Source: Batkoa obscura (taxonomy: Eukaryota > Entomophthoromycota > Entomophthoromycetes > Entomophthorales > Batkoaceae). Taken from it: a stretch of 38,773 nt of DNA. The translations under genes were made by a program, and so were the position numbers. Shown piece after piece: positions 30,120 through 38,773 of this stretch; within the stretch, counting starts at the first letter, position 1; each line of letters starts with the position of its first letter. Under the pieces are notes generated by a model. The model was not told the DNA's origin and searched no databases. It saw only the letters and a program-made list of their open reading frames with translations. The stretch covers positions 1 through 38,773 of the forward strand of contig JASVEC010000162.1 of NCBI GenBank assembly GCA_030770535.1. Direction: 5' to 3'.

Positions 30120-30440
30120 TATCTACTAAGCTATGAGTGAACATCCTCTAAATAAGTAAAGTTGTTAGTCCAAGGGCTGAGGTCAGAGATTAAATCTTTG
30201 ATAAAAGCCAAAGTATGAGAAATCCAGAAATATTGACTGTAAGGGCAATCAAACAACTGATGAGAAACTTTGTCATACATATTACCGTAACCATAGGGAT
30301 ATGAGTCCTCAACCAAAGGCTTGGAAATATGCACTCGGGCAAGTTTAATGTAGCCATTAAATCAGGCCCACTGAATGATGGAGCTCAATCTGGGGACAGC
30401 ACCTTTATCTTCTAATAGTATATTTCCTGGGGAGTCCAAC
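30120..30440 (-). mobile_element. LINE 3'-end remnant (zf-RVT-like fragment)
   Basis: On the minus strand a short open stretch (30334-30131) reads KVSHQLFDCPYSQYFW. This matches the H..F..CP.S..W pattern of the zinc-binding zf-RVT domain that follows reverse transcriptase in many LINEs. Upstream on the same strand, NGYIKLARVHISKPL continues the similarity, with stops. No reverse transcriptase core remains. The fragment is old and truncated at its 5' side, as usual for LINE insertions. Confidence 0.5.
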
Positions 30441-31072
30441 TCGTCTACTTTACAAAATACAACTAGCTTTGTAATATAAAGAGAATTTCATTTTTGAAGG
30501 AGAACAACTTTTTTATAAATATTAATTACAACTATTTTGACATATTCATTAAAAATGTAAACAAAACAAACTATGACTAGTATTGTAAGTGTGTATACTG
30601 AGTTAACTATTGCTGAGAAATAATAGATAAAAATTGACTGTGTAGATTAGATATTTTTATTTAGCTATTTTTTCAATTTAATTAATTACATATCGGAAGA
30701 AGCAAACGAAGAGTAGCTCTGGTAAGGGATTGTATTCTTTATTGTAAATAGGACTTAATACATGAAATACCAGCACAAGTATAAAGAAAAAAGAGGTAAT
30801 ATATAGTTTAGTAAAGAAAAAGAGAGGAAAAATGTGATTATAAACCTTATTTTTAAAAATCATTATCAGTTTTGACTGAATATACTATAAATAGCATAAT
30901 GAGAATGTTCTAACTTATTCTTTGTAAATTAAAGAATTATAACGTACTTTTTACCCTTACCGAATTGAACAGTATTTTATATATTCAAAAAGTAATGTAA
31001 AGCCCATAGTAATTCAGACGCAATGTGAAAGGCGAAGGAGAGGGGGTAATAAATAAGGGATTACAGCGTCAA

Positions 31073-31104
31073 TTTTCTAGTTATCCTTTAGATAAGCTAG
31101 AAAA
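31073..31104. repeat. 32-bp near-perfect hairpin
   Basis: TTTTCTAGTTATC, a five-base CTTTA loop, then GATAAGCTAGAAAA: a stem with a single unpaired base. It stands alone in AT-rich sequence, and its role is unknown. Confidence 0.8.
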
Positions 31105-32294
31105 ATATCCGAGGAAAAAAGATTGTCCCGGAATCATTAGAACTATAAATATTTATTTATTATAAGTTATACTTAATCGAGGACACAAAATAAGATTAAC
31201 AAAATCGATATAGGGAATAATCAAATAGGCTTTGGTAATAGGAAATAAAATTAATCCTAATATTGTTTTTATAAATGCATTAGGTATAACTGTGGAGTTA
31301 ATAAGGGGATCTGATTTGAAGTGATTTAAACGATATCTTTTTTAAATATAAAAGTATAGAATAAAGTAGAAAATTATCGATAGTAGAAGTATAGCCGAGA
31401 TTTGTTTGCTTGGTGTATAATAGTATTTTTTTTTAAATATATAAAAATAGATAATATTATTATTTTTAGCAATCGGTATACTAAAGATAAAAATAAATCA
31501 AATAAGACATGATATTAAGATTTAAGGCGCTTAAAGTTTATACTCACAATTTCTTTACTGAGAATCATTGATAATAGTTGGATGCTATATTACTTTATTA
31601 ATTCAATTTTTCTATATTAATCAAAATCCGAATTTAATAAATAACTTCCAAGCTTCATTTACAAAATATTATATCCATACTTTTAAAATTTTCTCTTACC
31701 ATGTGGAAAATTTATTTATTTACTAACTATAGTAATATTAGCTACTAGCAAGATTTATATATATATGCGATAAGGCTATAGATAATTTCTATAATAAGTC
31801 ACTGCTTATATTTCTAATGCCAGGTCTAGAGGAAAAATAAGATAAAATCTACCCCAAAAGATTGATTATTTATTTTATATCTTTATTATTTTCCGCCATC
31901 CTTAGTTTTTTGAATTTCAATTTTCAATCTCCTAAATAAATAAAATCTTGTTTATTATTAGAATTCCATCAGTTTGCAGATGGGAAATAGCTTTAACCAA
32001 TCTCAAGTTTACGAAATCATTTACAAATCTTGAAATTGTTATAAGTTAGCTTTATTTTATGGAATCTATAAGTAAGATAAGATATTCTTAATATTTATAT
32101 GTGAAATGATAAAATCCTTGCCATACTATGATGTGTTTTTTTTATTATAATATAATACGGTAAGTTAACATGTATTACTCAAATAGATAAAAAAATTCTA
32201 AAAGTTTAAAAATAAAACTTGATTATAAATGGTATAATGTTTATTTCCCATAGTCGATAAGCTGAGAATAATAAGTTTATTTTGAAAAAAACAG

Positions 32295-32303
32295 TATATA
32301 AAG
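32295..32303 (+). promoter_or_regulatory. TATA box of the secreted-protein gene
   Basis: TATATAAAG located 57-65 bp before the ATG at 32360, in a stretch less AT-monotonous than its flanks. It suggests a strong, regulated promoter. Confidence 0.6.
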
Positions 32304-32359
32304 GGTCGATTTGACATTGAAGTACCTTACCAATCTCCTGAGATCTTCACATATATACT

Positions 32360-32968
32360 ATGAAATTCTTTGCTTTATCTTTCTTACCTTGCCTAGCATT
32401 AGCTCAACTCCATGGTGTTTACCAGTTACCTTCTAACCAAGCTGGTTGTGCTTCCGCTCTTGATTTAGTCTTAAAATCAGATAATACTTTAGTTAAAAGA
32501 CATTGTGTTCAAGATAACGCTAAAAAAATTACCTTTGGTGTCTATTTCCAAAATAATGATAAAATTGATGAATTTTATTCTACTGGTGGTTCCAAAACTG
32601 TTTCTGTAAAATCAAGCGTTAACAGTATCAATTATGATGGTGTCAACCTTGAGAAGAAAACTGACGACAGTGAATTTGCCAAAGTGGCTTCAATCTTTGG
32701 TACTTTTGAAGCTGCCCCAGGAAATGAAGCCAATTGTGCCATTGCTTCTAAATTAGAAATCTTTAATAGTGGTCGAATTGTTAAAACTTATTGTCAAAAT
32801 AATCAATCTTTTTATACTCGTGGATTCTTTGAAATTATTTCTTTTGCTGATTCTAAAGTCGTTATTGACGTTAAGTATAATGGTACTGAAGTTAAAAGTA
32901 CTTTAAATGTCATTGATGCTAACTCTTTCGAATTTGAAGGCAAAGTTTTATTAAAAAGAATCAATTAA
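32360..32968 (+). CDS. Secreted protein of two tandem Cys-paired repeats, unknown family
   Basis: Intronless 202-aa ORF with a clear signal peptide (MKFFALSFLPCLALA, cleavage near Q16). The mature protein is two copies of a ~90-residue unit. The first (about 18-100) starts HGVYQLPSNQAGCASALDL; the second (about 113-200) starts FGTFEAAPGNEANCAIASKL. Each has exactly two cysteines with identical spacing, C30/C49 and C126/C145 (Cys-x18-Cys). They share the order G-Y/F, P-x-N, A-x-C-A-x-A, VK-x2-C, then alternating hydrophobic strands and a final G-x-x-L-x-K. Two N-glycosylation sequons lie in unit two (N148, N174). The strand pattern suggests a small beta-barrel or lipocalin-like fold with one disulfide per unit. 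I do not recognise a family. A strong TATA box and less AT-biased codons suggest high expression. It could be a cell-surface, antigen-like or effector-like protein; the role is unknown. Confidence 0.85.
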   Translation: MKFFALSFLPCLALAQLHGVYQLPSNQAGCASALDLVLKSDNTLVKRHCVQDNAKKITFGVYFQNNDKIDEFYSTGGSKTVSVKSSVNSINYDGVNLEKKTDDSEFAKVASIFGTFEAAPGNEANCAIASKLEIFNSGRIVKTYCQNNQSFYTRGFFEIISFADSKVVIDVKYNGTEVKSTLNVIDANSFEFEGKVLLKRIN

Positions 32969-33750
32969 ATAAATTTATATATAGTTAAATGGATTTTTAT
33001 TATTTTATGCTGCTTTTTTCGACTTTTGTCATGTTTTTTACAAATTTAAAATGTGACTCAACTAATTTAAAACTAGAGAAATTTACAAATTTATACAAAT
33101 TGTTGTAAGTTCATGACTATTACCTTAAAATAATTTTCAATCATCCTTGTCTAATTCCTCTTTTTGTAATAAAACATGTAGATTACCTTAGTAATATCAA
33201 TGTAATAGATAGAAGTAATTAATTATAAAACTTTGATTTTATTATTTATATAATAGTATTGTTTTTTCCAACATTATTATTTTTGAGCTCAAAGTTTACA
33301 CAAATTAATTACTAAATCAGTTAAAGTTAAAAGATAGCAAGAAATTATCCCACTTCAATCCATCCTCTTACTAATTTGTATTAAGTTGTTCGAAATGTTT
33401 CAGTGCTAATTCATGAATATTAAAATGGTAAATCATTGGTTGTAATACTATTAAAAAATTTTCATTAAAATTTTTTCATTTTTACGTTTAAAAAAATGTA
33501 CTCTGTTGCAACCAAAAACTAATAGTTTTCTTGCATATGAATTTATACTGGAATATTTCAAACGACCTGATAACTGTTCCCAGTTCCTAGTTTTTACTGA
33601 AGTTGCAGATTCCTCGTCAAGTCCGCAAATATTAGTGTAACTAAATTGCTATGTATATAGGGTAAAATTTTGGTCAGCCTGTAGATAATATAAATTATCT
33701 AATTTAATGATCAAATTCGGGATAGACTAGCGTAAATATCAAGAAAATTA

Positions 33751-33854
33751 ATATAGGGCTGTATTTTTTGTTAAGAATTTTACTAATAATTTTTCCTTTC
33801 GAATACTACTTAAAAAATGGAAAAAATAATGAAACCAAAAAGACATCCCCATAT
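33751..33854 (-). mobile_element. MITE-like element, copy 9
   Basis: 104 bp, reverse orientation. The left end is ATATAGGGCTGTATTTTTTG; the core is TTTTTCCTTTCGAATACTACTTAAAAA, then TGGAAAAAATAATGAAACC; the right end is ACATCCCCATAT (canonical). Confidence 0.9.
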
Positions 33855-34133
33855 AATACTATTTTACTTTGTCCATTTTTTTATCTATTTTTAACAAAAT
33901 AATTTCGAAAAGATTATTTAGTTAAATGGAGATAAAAAACATGATCTTATAGGCTTTAATTCAATTTGCTCCTATAAAATTTTCTATAGGAAAGTATATA
34001 GGAAAAGACAAATTATTAGGTTAATATAAACATGAATTTTAATATTTAATTTTTTTATAAATTATTGAGAACATTTTACACCGAAAAAACCACTTAAATA
34101 ATTCCATCAGCTCTAACATTTCTACTTCATTCT

Positions 34134-34440
34134 ACTTTTCTATCTCAACATTAGTACAAAACATATACCAATAACATTATATCAAGAAAAGAGAATAACT
34201 TTGTTCTAATAAAAATATTTTTTAATCAAGTGTATTAAAACTAATTTTAACATTATGGGTTTATTGATTGCAATTGATACTTTAATTCCGTAAGTTTTAT
34301 TTCAACTACATTGAACTTTTCTATCCACAGATTAATATACAAACAAATAATAACAGAAAAGCAAAAATGTTATATTTTCTAATCAACAGCTTTTCTTAGT
34401 AATTTAAAATTATGGGTTTTATTGATTGCATCTGACACTC
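34134..34440 (+). repeat. Diverged ~180-bp tandem duplication
   Basis: Two units, about 34134-34289 and 34314-34440, share ACTTTTCTATC near the start, T[TC]TAATCAA in the middle, and ATTATGGGTTTTATTGATTGCA then GA[TC]AC near the end. Overall identity is partial. Unit one contains ATG GGT TTA TTG ATT GCA, followed by a good GTAAGT splice donor (34290) and a CCACAG acceptor 41 nt on. Unit two has a stop soon after the ATG. This may be a duplicated fragment of a former gene start. Confidence 0.5.
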
Positions 34441-34922
34441 GTTAAATTCTATAGAAATTAAAAACTAATCTCATAATTTAACAAGTTCTAAATGCAATCT
34501 GTTTACTCTATTGTACGGGAATATCAGTTTAGCATTGGAATGTCTGGCTGAACTGTAGTACAAAATGTAGATAAAAATTGAACAAATTAAAGTTGATTTA
34601 GTTTTATTGAAATTCGAGAAGATTTATTCACTTTAAGCGTTGTGGGATTAAATCATAAGGGCTTTAAAGTGAAACAAAAAATTTACTTAATCGTTATATT
34701 AGAATTTTATTTTCTGTTATATTATATAGCTTTTATATTATTTTATTATTTTGATTTTTTTTTAATTTTCTCAATTCCTTTAACTCTTAAAAAAGCTAAG
34801 CTTAAATATAAAAAAGTTGGTAGCCTAAAAACTTGAAGTTTTTTTCGAGGTTCAAAATTTTGCCCCAAAACTGAATTTTGAAATTTTAAAACTAAACTTT
34901 TTGAAATTTTTTTAAATAGAAT

Positions 34923-37900
34923 ATGGGTTTTAAAAAGAAGACCGGTAAAGGACGTTTAGATAAATACTATCATTATGCCAAAGAACAAGGTTATCGTGCA
35001 CGTTCTGCTTTCAAATTAATTCAATTAAATAAAAAATATGATTTTTTATCTTCTGCTCGTTGTCTTATTGATCTGTGTGCTGCTCCTGGTGGTTGGTAAG
35101 TTTCTTATACGAGGTTTGATTTACCGGACATGGTTTTAATGAATAACAATTATATAGGCTTCAAGTAGCCACTAAATACATGCCAGTTGAAAGTTTAATT
35201 GTTGGTAAGCTTATATTGAAATTATATAAAATTAAAAGAGATAGAATTAATTTATCTTTAATTTAGGTGTTGATTTGGCTCCTATTAAACCTATCCCTCA
35301 ATGTATTACTTTTCAAGAAGATATCACAACTTCTCAATGTCGTAATCAATTAAGAGGTCATTTAAAAACTTGGAAAGCAGATGTGTAAGTGGTTTATTTT
35401 TTTTATTTTTAAGATTGTTTTTTAATCAAAATTTAATTAGTGTACTTCATGATGGTGCTCCTAACGTGGGTTCTGCTTGGGTACAAGATGCTTTCTCTCA
35501 ATCTGAGTTAGTATTAGAGTCATTGAAATTAGCGGTTGAATTTTTGAGAAAAGGAGGTAAGTTTAGGATATGAATTTGATGTTTAATTGATATTTAATTT
35601 TATCTTTATAGGTGTGTTTGTTACTAAAGTTTTCAGATCTAAAGATTACAATAAACTAATGTGGGTATTTAATCAACTGTTTAGAAAAGTAGAAGCTACC
35701 AAACCACCATCTTCAAGGTAAGTGAAAATTATGCTCTTGAATTGCTGTTTTAAATTACTTAAAATTGCAACTAGAAACGTGTCTGCAGAAATTTTCGTTG
35801 TTTGTCAAGACTATTTGGCACCCAAAAAAATCGATCCTAAGTTTTTAGATATTAAATATGTATTTGGGGAATTAGATGCCGATACTAAAGAAGGGAAAGT
35901 ATCAGGTTCTTTGAATATTTTAAATCCAGCTAAACACAAAAGACAACGTGATGGTTATGCTGATGGTGCTACAACCCTTTTTAAATCAGAAGATATTATG
36001 GGTTTTATTAATTCTGATGATCCTATTCAATTTTTGGCCACTATCAATAGACTGGAGTTTAAATCTGATGAATCTAAAGAGTAAGAAGTTTTAATATTAC
36101 TTGTAATATGTAATAGTTTCTTATTGCTTTTTTATTGAAATAGTTTATTGAAATTAAAAGCTACTACCTCTGATATTCAATCCTCTGTTGAAGATTTAAA
36201 AGTACTCGGTAAAGGTGAATTTAGAGATTTATTAAAATGGAGAACTAGTGTTCTAGATATTATTAGAGTAAATTTTAATTTAATTGTTACAATATAAATA
36301 TTAATAAAGTTGAATAGCCTAAGCCAGAGAAAAAAGAAACAACTGTTGAAGTTGTTGAAGAAAGTTTAGAAGATGAGGTAATTTAACAGAAAACGAACAA
36401 AATAAAACTTAATTGACATTTTATTTTATTAGTTGGCTCGTTTAGCAGAAGAAGAAAAGAGTAAATTAAAGAAGGCTAAACGTAAAGTTTTAGAAAAAAG
36501 ACAAAAAGAATTAATGAAGTTACAATTAAAAATGACAACTCCAGTTGAAATTGGTAATGAACAATTTGGTATATCTCCTTTTGTTTCGGCTAATGAAAAT
36601 GTAATCATCATTTTGTTATTAAGTATAGCTAATTTATTAATCTTTATTTTATTTAGAAAAATTCTAAAATATTGAATGGTAATATGGATAGAGAAATAAT
36701 GGTTGAAGATTCAGATGATGATATTGTTGTTTATGGTAATGAAGAAGAAGAAGAATCGGATGAAGAAGTAGTCGAAAAAGATTCAGATGAAGATTCAGAT
36801 ATTGAACAATTAGAGGCTAATCTTGATGAAATGTAAGTTTGAAAAAATATATAATATGTAAATATATATGTAATTAATTGATTAGGTATCAACAATATAA
36901 AGATAAAAAGAAAACACAGAAAGAAGCTTTAAAAGAAAAGAAAGAACATGAAGAATGGTATGGATTTACTGAAAAACAATCAGAAGACGAATCTGATTCT
37001 GATGATTCTGATAATGAAAATCCAACTCATTTTAAAGGTGAAAATTTTGATGATGATACAGATAGTGAAAGTGATGATAATAGTAACAGTGATGATGAAG
37101 GAATAAATAAAAGTAAAAGTAAAAAGAAAGGATTATCTGGTAATGCTACTTTATTCTTTGATCAACCTATTTTCAAAGAAATTGATGATATTAATTTAAA
37201 TGAAAAGGATTCAAATGTATGCTTATTTATTCCATAATGTTATATTTGTATTAATATGTTATTTTATAGAATTTAAAAAAGAGAAAATTAATTGAAGAAG
37301 AAGAGGACAATTTAATAAGTGATGAAGATGTTGGAGAAGATAATGAAAGCTCGGATGATGAAACAATGTCTGAAGAAGATCCAGAAGCCAAAATAAAAGA
37401 AGCAAAATCCAAAGGTAATTTATTTGTAAATTCAAACTCAATGATAATATAAATTAACAATAAACTAATTATAGAACTTGATTTAATGACCGCCCAAGCA
37501 ATGACTTTAGCTATGAAATTAGTTAATAGAGAGGTCACAAAAGAGGAATTAATATCTTCTAGTTTTAGTAGATATACTTTTAACGATGTAGACGATCTTC
37601 CTGCTTGGTAAAGGATATCAATTAAACTCTAAAAAAGTAATATATTAAACAAAGTATTCTAGGTTTAAAGAAGATGAAAAGAAATATTATAAACCAAATA
37701 TCCCAATAACTAAAGAAGCAGCCAATGCTATTAAAGAAAAAATTAAAGCCTTAAATGCCCGACCAATTAAAAAAGTAGCTGAAGCTAAAGCAAGAAAGAA
37801 GTATAAGGTAATTTCATCTTTACCTATTCATTATAATTTTATAACTAATCTCCCTCCTTATTTCATAGGCTGCTCAAAAATTAGTTAAATTACAAAAGAA

Positions 37901-38153
37901 AGCATCTGTAATTGCTGAATCTACTGATATGACCGAACAAGAAAAAGCAAGATCCATTGAAAAAGTCATGGCTAGAAAAGGAGCTAAAAAACAAGAGAAG
38001 GTTCAATTAGTTGTTGCTAGAGGTGCTAATCGTGGTAATCGTGGTAGACCTAAGGGGGTTAAAGGAAGATATAAGATGGTTGATCCTCGTATGAAGAAGG
38101 AACTAAAGGCTACTAAAAGAATAGCTAAAAAACAAGCTAAGAAACGTAGATAA
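34923..38153 (+). CDS. SPB1: Spb1 rRNA 2'-O-methyltransferase (15 exons)
   Basis: Fifteen exons joined by fourteen short introns give an exact 810-aa frame (yeast Spb1 is about 840). Exons: 34923-35095, 35158-35204, 35267-35384, 35441-35556, 35612-35717, 35775-36080, 36144-36267, 36318-36377, 36433-36600, 36657-36832, 36886-37216, 37270-37414, 37475-37607, 37663-37807, 37869-38153. The N-terminal FtsJ-like domain has the AdoMet loop [11 protein letters not shown] and the K-D-K-E tetrad in [29 protein letters not shown] and NVSAEIFVV. An acidic, Lys-rich middle (Glu/Asp/Ser runs around residues 400-620) leads to the Spb1 C-terminal domain ([31 protein letters not shown]) and a basic KKQAKKRR tail. 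Spb1 methylates 25S rRNA (A-loop guanosine) in nucleolar pre-60S particles. All 14 introns keep the frame and are 50-63 nt. Confidence 0.97.
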
Positions 38154-38446
38154 ATGATAGGAGAGGAGGGGGTATAGAGTGGAATTAATTAGTGGATAGA
38201 TAGTATATATTGCTGCTCTGTTTATTATGAATTATTTTATTAAATTTATAGATTAATATACTGATTTTTTTATTGCTTGCTTTTTCAATGCATCTCTTAT
38301 GCATCCAATGCTCTTTTTATGATTTAATTTTAGTATTTAAAAGATGATTAATATTTGTATATATAATTAGGTTTTAAATTAATTCAGTTTTTAATAGTTA
38401 AATATTTATAATGAATTTAGTTACTTAAATATAACTATATTTATCT
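38154..38446. other. 3' flank of SPB1
   Basis: AT-rich, slightly under 300 bp, with no feature beyond a short purine-rich stretch right after the stop codon (GATAGGAGAGGAGGGGG at about 38157). Confidence 0.4.
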
Positions 38447-38650
38447 TTAAAAATAACTTGCGTTATCTTGAAAGGACTTGAGGATAAAGTTTCTTATTTT
38501 TTTATAAATTTCCCATCTATTCAGTAAGGATAATAACAATAATGTAGAAAAAATTATGCTCATTAGCCCATATTCTATAAAAGAAATTAAAAATAAAAAC
38601 AATTCTTTAATTGAACCATTCAAAACCCCAAGATTAAAAAAATAGACCAA
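38447..38650 (-). CDS. Possible 3' part of a membrane protein gene running off the right edge
   Basis: Minus-strand open frame of 67 codons without an ATG start, strongly hydrophobic (GSIKELFLFLISFIEYGLMS, IIFSTLLLLSLLNRWEIYKK) and ending in a basic, soluble tail. The composition, two membrane-like helices followed by WEIYKKIRNFILKSF, is more protein-like than most chance frames here. It would be convergent with SPB1. Upstream, another frame holds MALSSQMKFIGLFF, so an intron or frame break may separate them. AT-rich T-tracts can mimic hydrophobic segments, so this is a weak call. Confidence 0.25.
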   Translation of the reverse strand: MVYFFNLGVLNGSIKELFLFLISFIEYGLMSIIFSTLLLLSLLNRWEIYKKIRNFILKSFQDNASYF

Positions 38651-38773
38651 TAAATTTCATTTGTGATGACAATGCCATTTCAAAAAACAAATTCTCGGAC
38701 ATGAAAATAATGATAGTTAATTGGTAAAGGCCATATAATCCGAACTTACAAACTTCAAATCGGAGCTTAGTAC

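Larger units (their letters stand above)
28867..32359. other. Gene-poor region with MITEs and a LINE remnant
   Basis: About 3.5 kb with no host gene I can support. It contains MITE copies at 29096, 29505 and 29595, a decayed LINE tail near 30.1-30.4 kb, a 32-bp hairpin at 31073, and at its right end the promoter of the secreted-protein gene. Confidence 0.45.
32969..34922. other. Intergenic region with MITE and an old tandem duplication
   Basis: About 1.95 kb between the secreted protein and SPB1. It contains MITE copy 9 (33751), a diverged ~180-bp duplication (34134-34440) and AT-rich sequence. A 64-codon open frame at 34642-34836 looks like chance in T-rich DNA. Confidence 0.45.

Noticed and set aside
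30678-30863. Minus-strand hydrophobic 61-codon frame
   Set aside because: Low-complexity Phe/Ile-rich frame in AT-rich DNA with no other evidence.
34642-34836. Hydrophobic 64-codon frame just before SPB1
   Set aside because: Non-ATG start and almost entirely T-rich codons; it sits in the SPB1 upstream region and looks like chance.
36429-37538. Minus-strand frames over SPB1 exons
   Set aside because: Antisense shadows of Lys/Glu/Asp/Ser-rich SPB1 coding sequence, giving Leu/Phe/Ser-rich frames.
1-38773. CRISPR array, prokaryotic operon or rRNA genes
   Set aside because: No regularly spaced direct repeats of the right kind, no Shine-Dalgarno organisation, introns throughout, and no rRNA-like GC-rich block.

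Overview
This is an AT-rich (roughly 27-30% GC) stretch of a fungal nuclear genome. Evidence for a fungus: genes broken by many very short introns (about 40-65 nt, almost all starting GTA and ending AG, several with CTAAC/CTAAT-like branch sites), and a gene set typical of fungi (Spb1, Yju2, a Ynd1-like apyrase, a Usa1/Herp-like ERAD factor, an Rsc8/Swi3-type SWIRM-SANT protein, a G-protein alpha subunit). The SWIRM protein keeps the large N-terminal module seen in animal SMARCC proteins, and the protein disulfide isomerase ends in KDEL, not the HDEL of budding yeasts. With the low GC and the transposons, this hints at an early-diverging (Mucoromycota/Zoopagomycota-grade) fungus. That placement is inference, not proof.

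Layout. 1-13.2 kb is gene-dense: an F-box protein (minus), the SWIRM/ZZ/SANT chromatin-remodelling subunit (minus), a Usa1/Herp-like membrane protein (plus; divergent from the previous gene across a 0.65 kb shared upstream region), a GDA1/CD39-family nucleoside phosphatase (minus), a GC-rich candidate structured RNA in the gap, the splicing factor YJU2 (plus) and a 9-exon KDEL protein disulfide isomerase (plus). 13.2-23.1 kb is accessory: an intact 567-aa transposase-like ORF of an unclassified DDE family, several short inverted-repeat elements, and one Asn/Ser-rich putative transcription factor with a C-terminal WRKY/GCM/FAR1-like zinc finger. 23.1-26.5 kb holds a 9-exon G-alpha gene and a 6-exon RCC1-repeat protein with a mitochondrial-type N-terminus. 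26.5-34.9 kb is sparse: MITEs, a decayed LINE tail, a Ser-rich orphan and an intronless secreted protein made of two Cys-paired repeats. 34.9-38.2 kb is a 15-exon SPB1 rRNA methyltransferase gene.

The most distinctive non-genic signal is a family of about 105-bp MITE-like elements. Their ends read ATATGGGGATG and their core contains CACTATTTGAG. At least nine copies lie in this window, including one tandem pair and one internally deleted copy. A second, unrelated 132-bp inverted-repeat element and a nested hairpin cluster just downstream of the transposase add to this. The best candidates for something undescribed are the duplicated secreted protein, the transposase family with its 3' hairpin cluster, and the GC-rich structured island with C/D-like boxes.

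Functionally, the ER/secretory theme recurs (PDI, Usa1/Herp-like, nucleoside phosphatase, secreted protein), but the genes are separate units with their own promoters. I see no sign of a co-regulated cluster.
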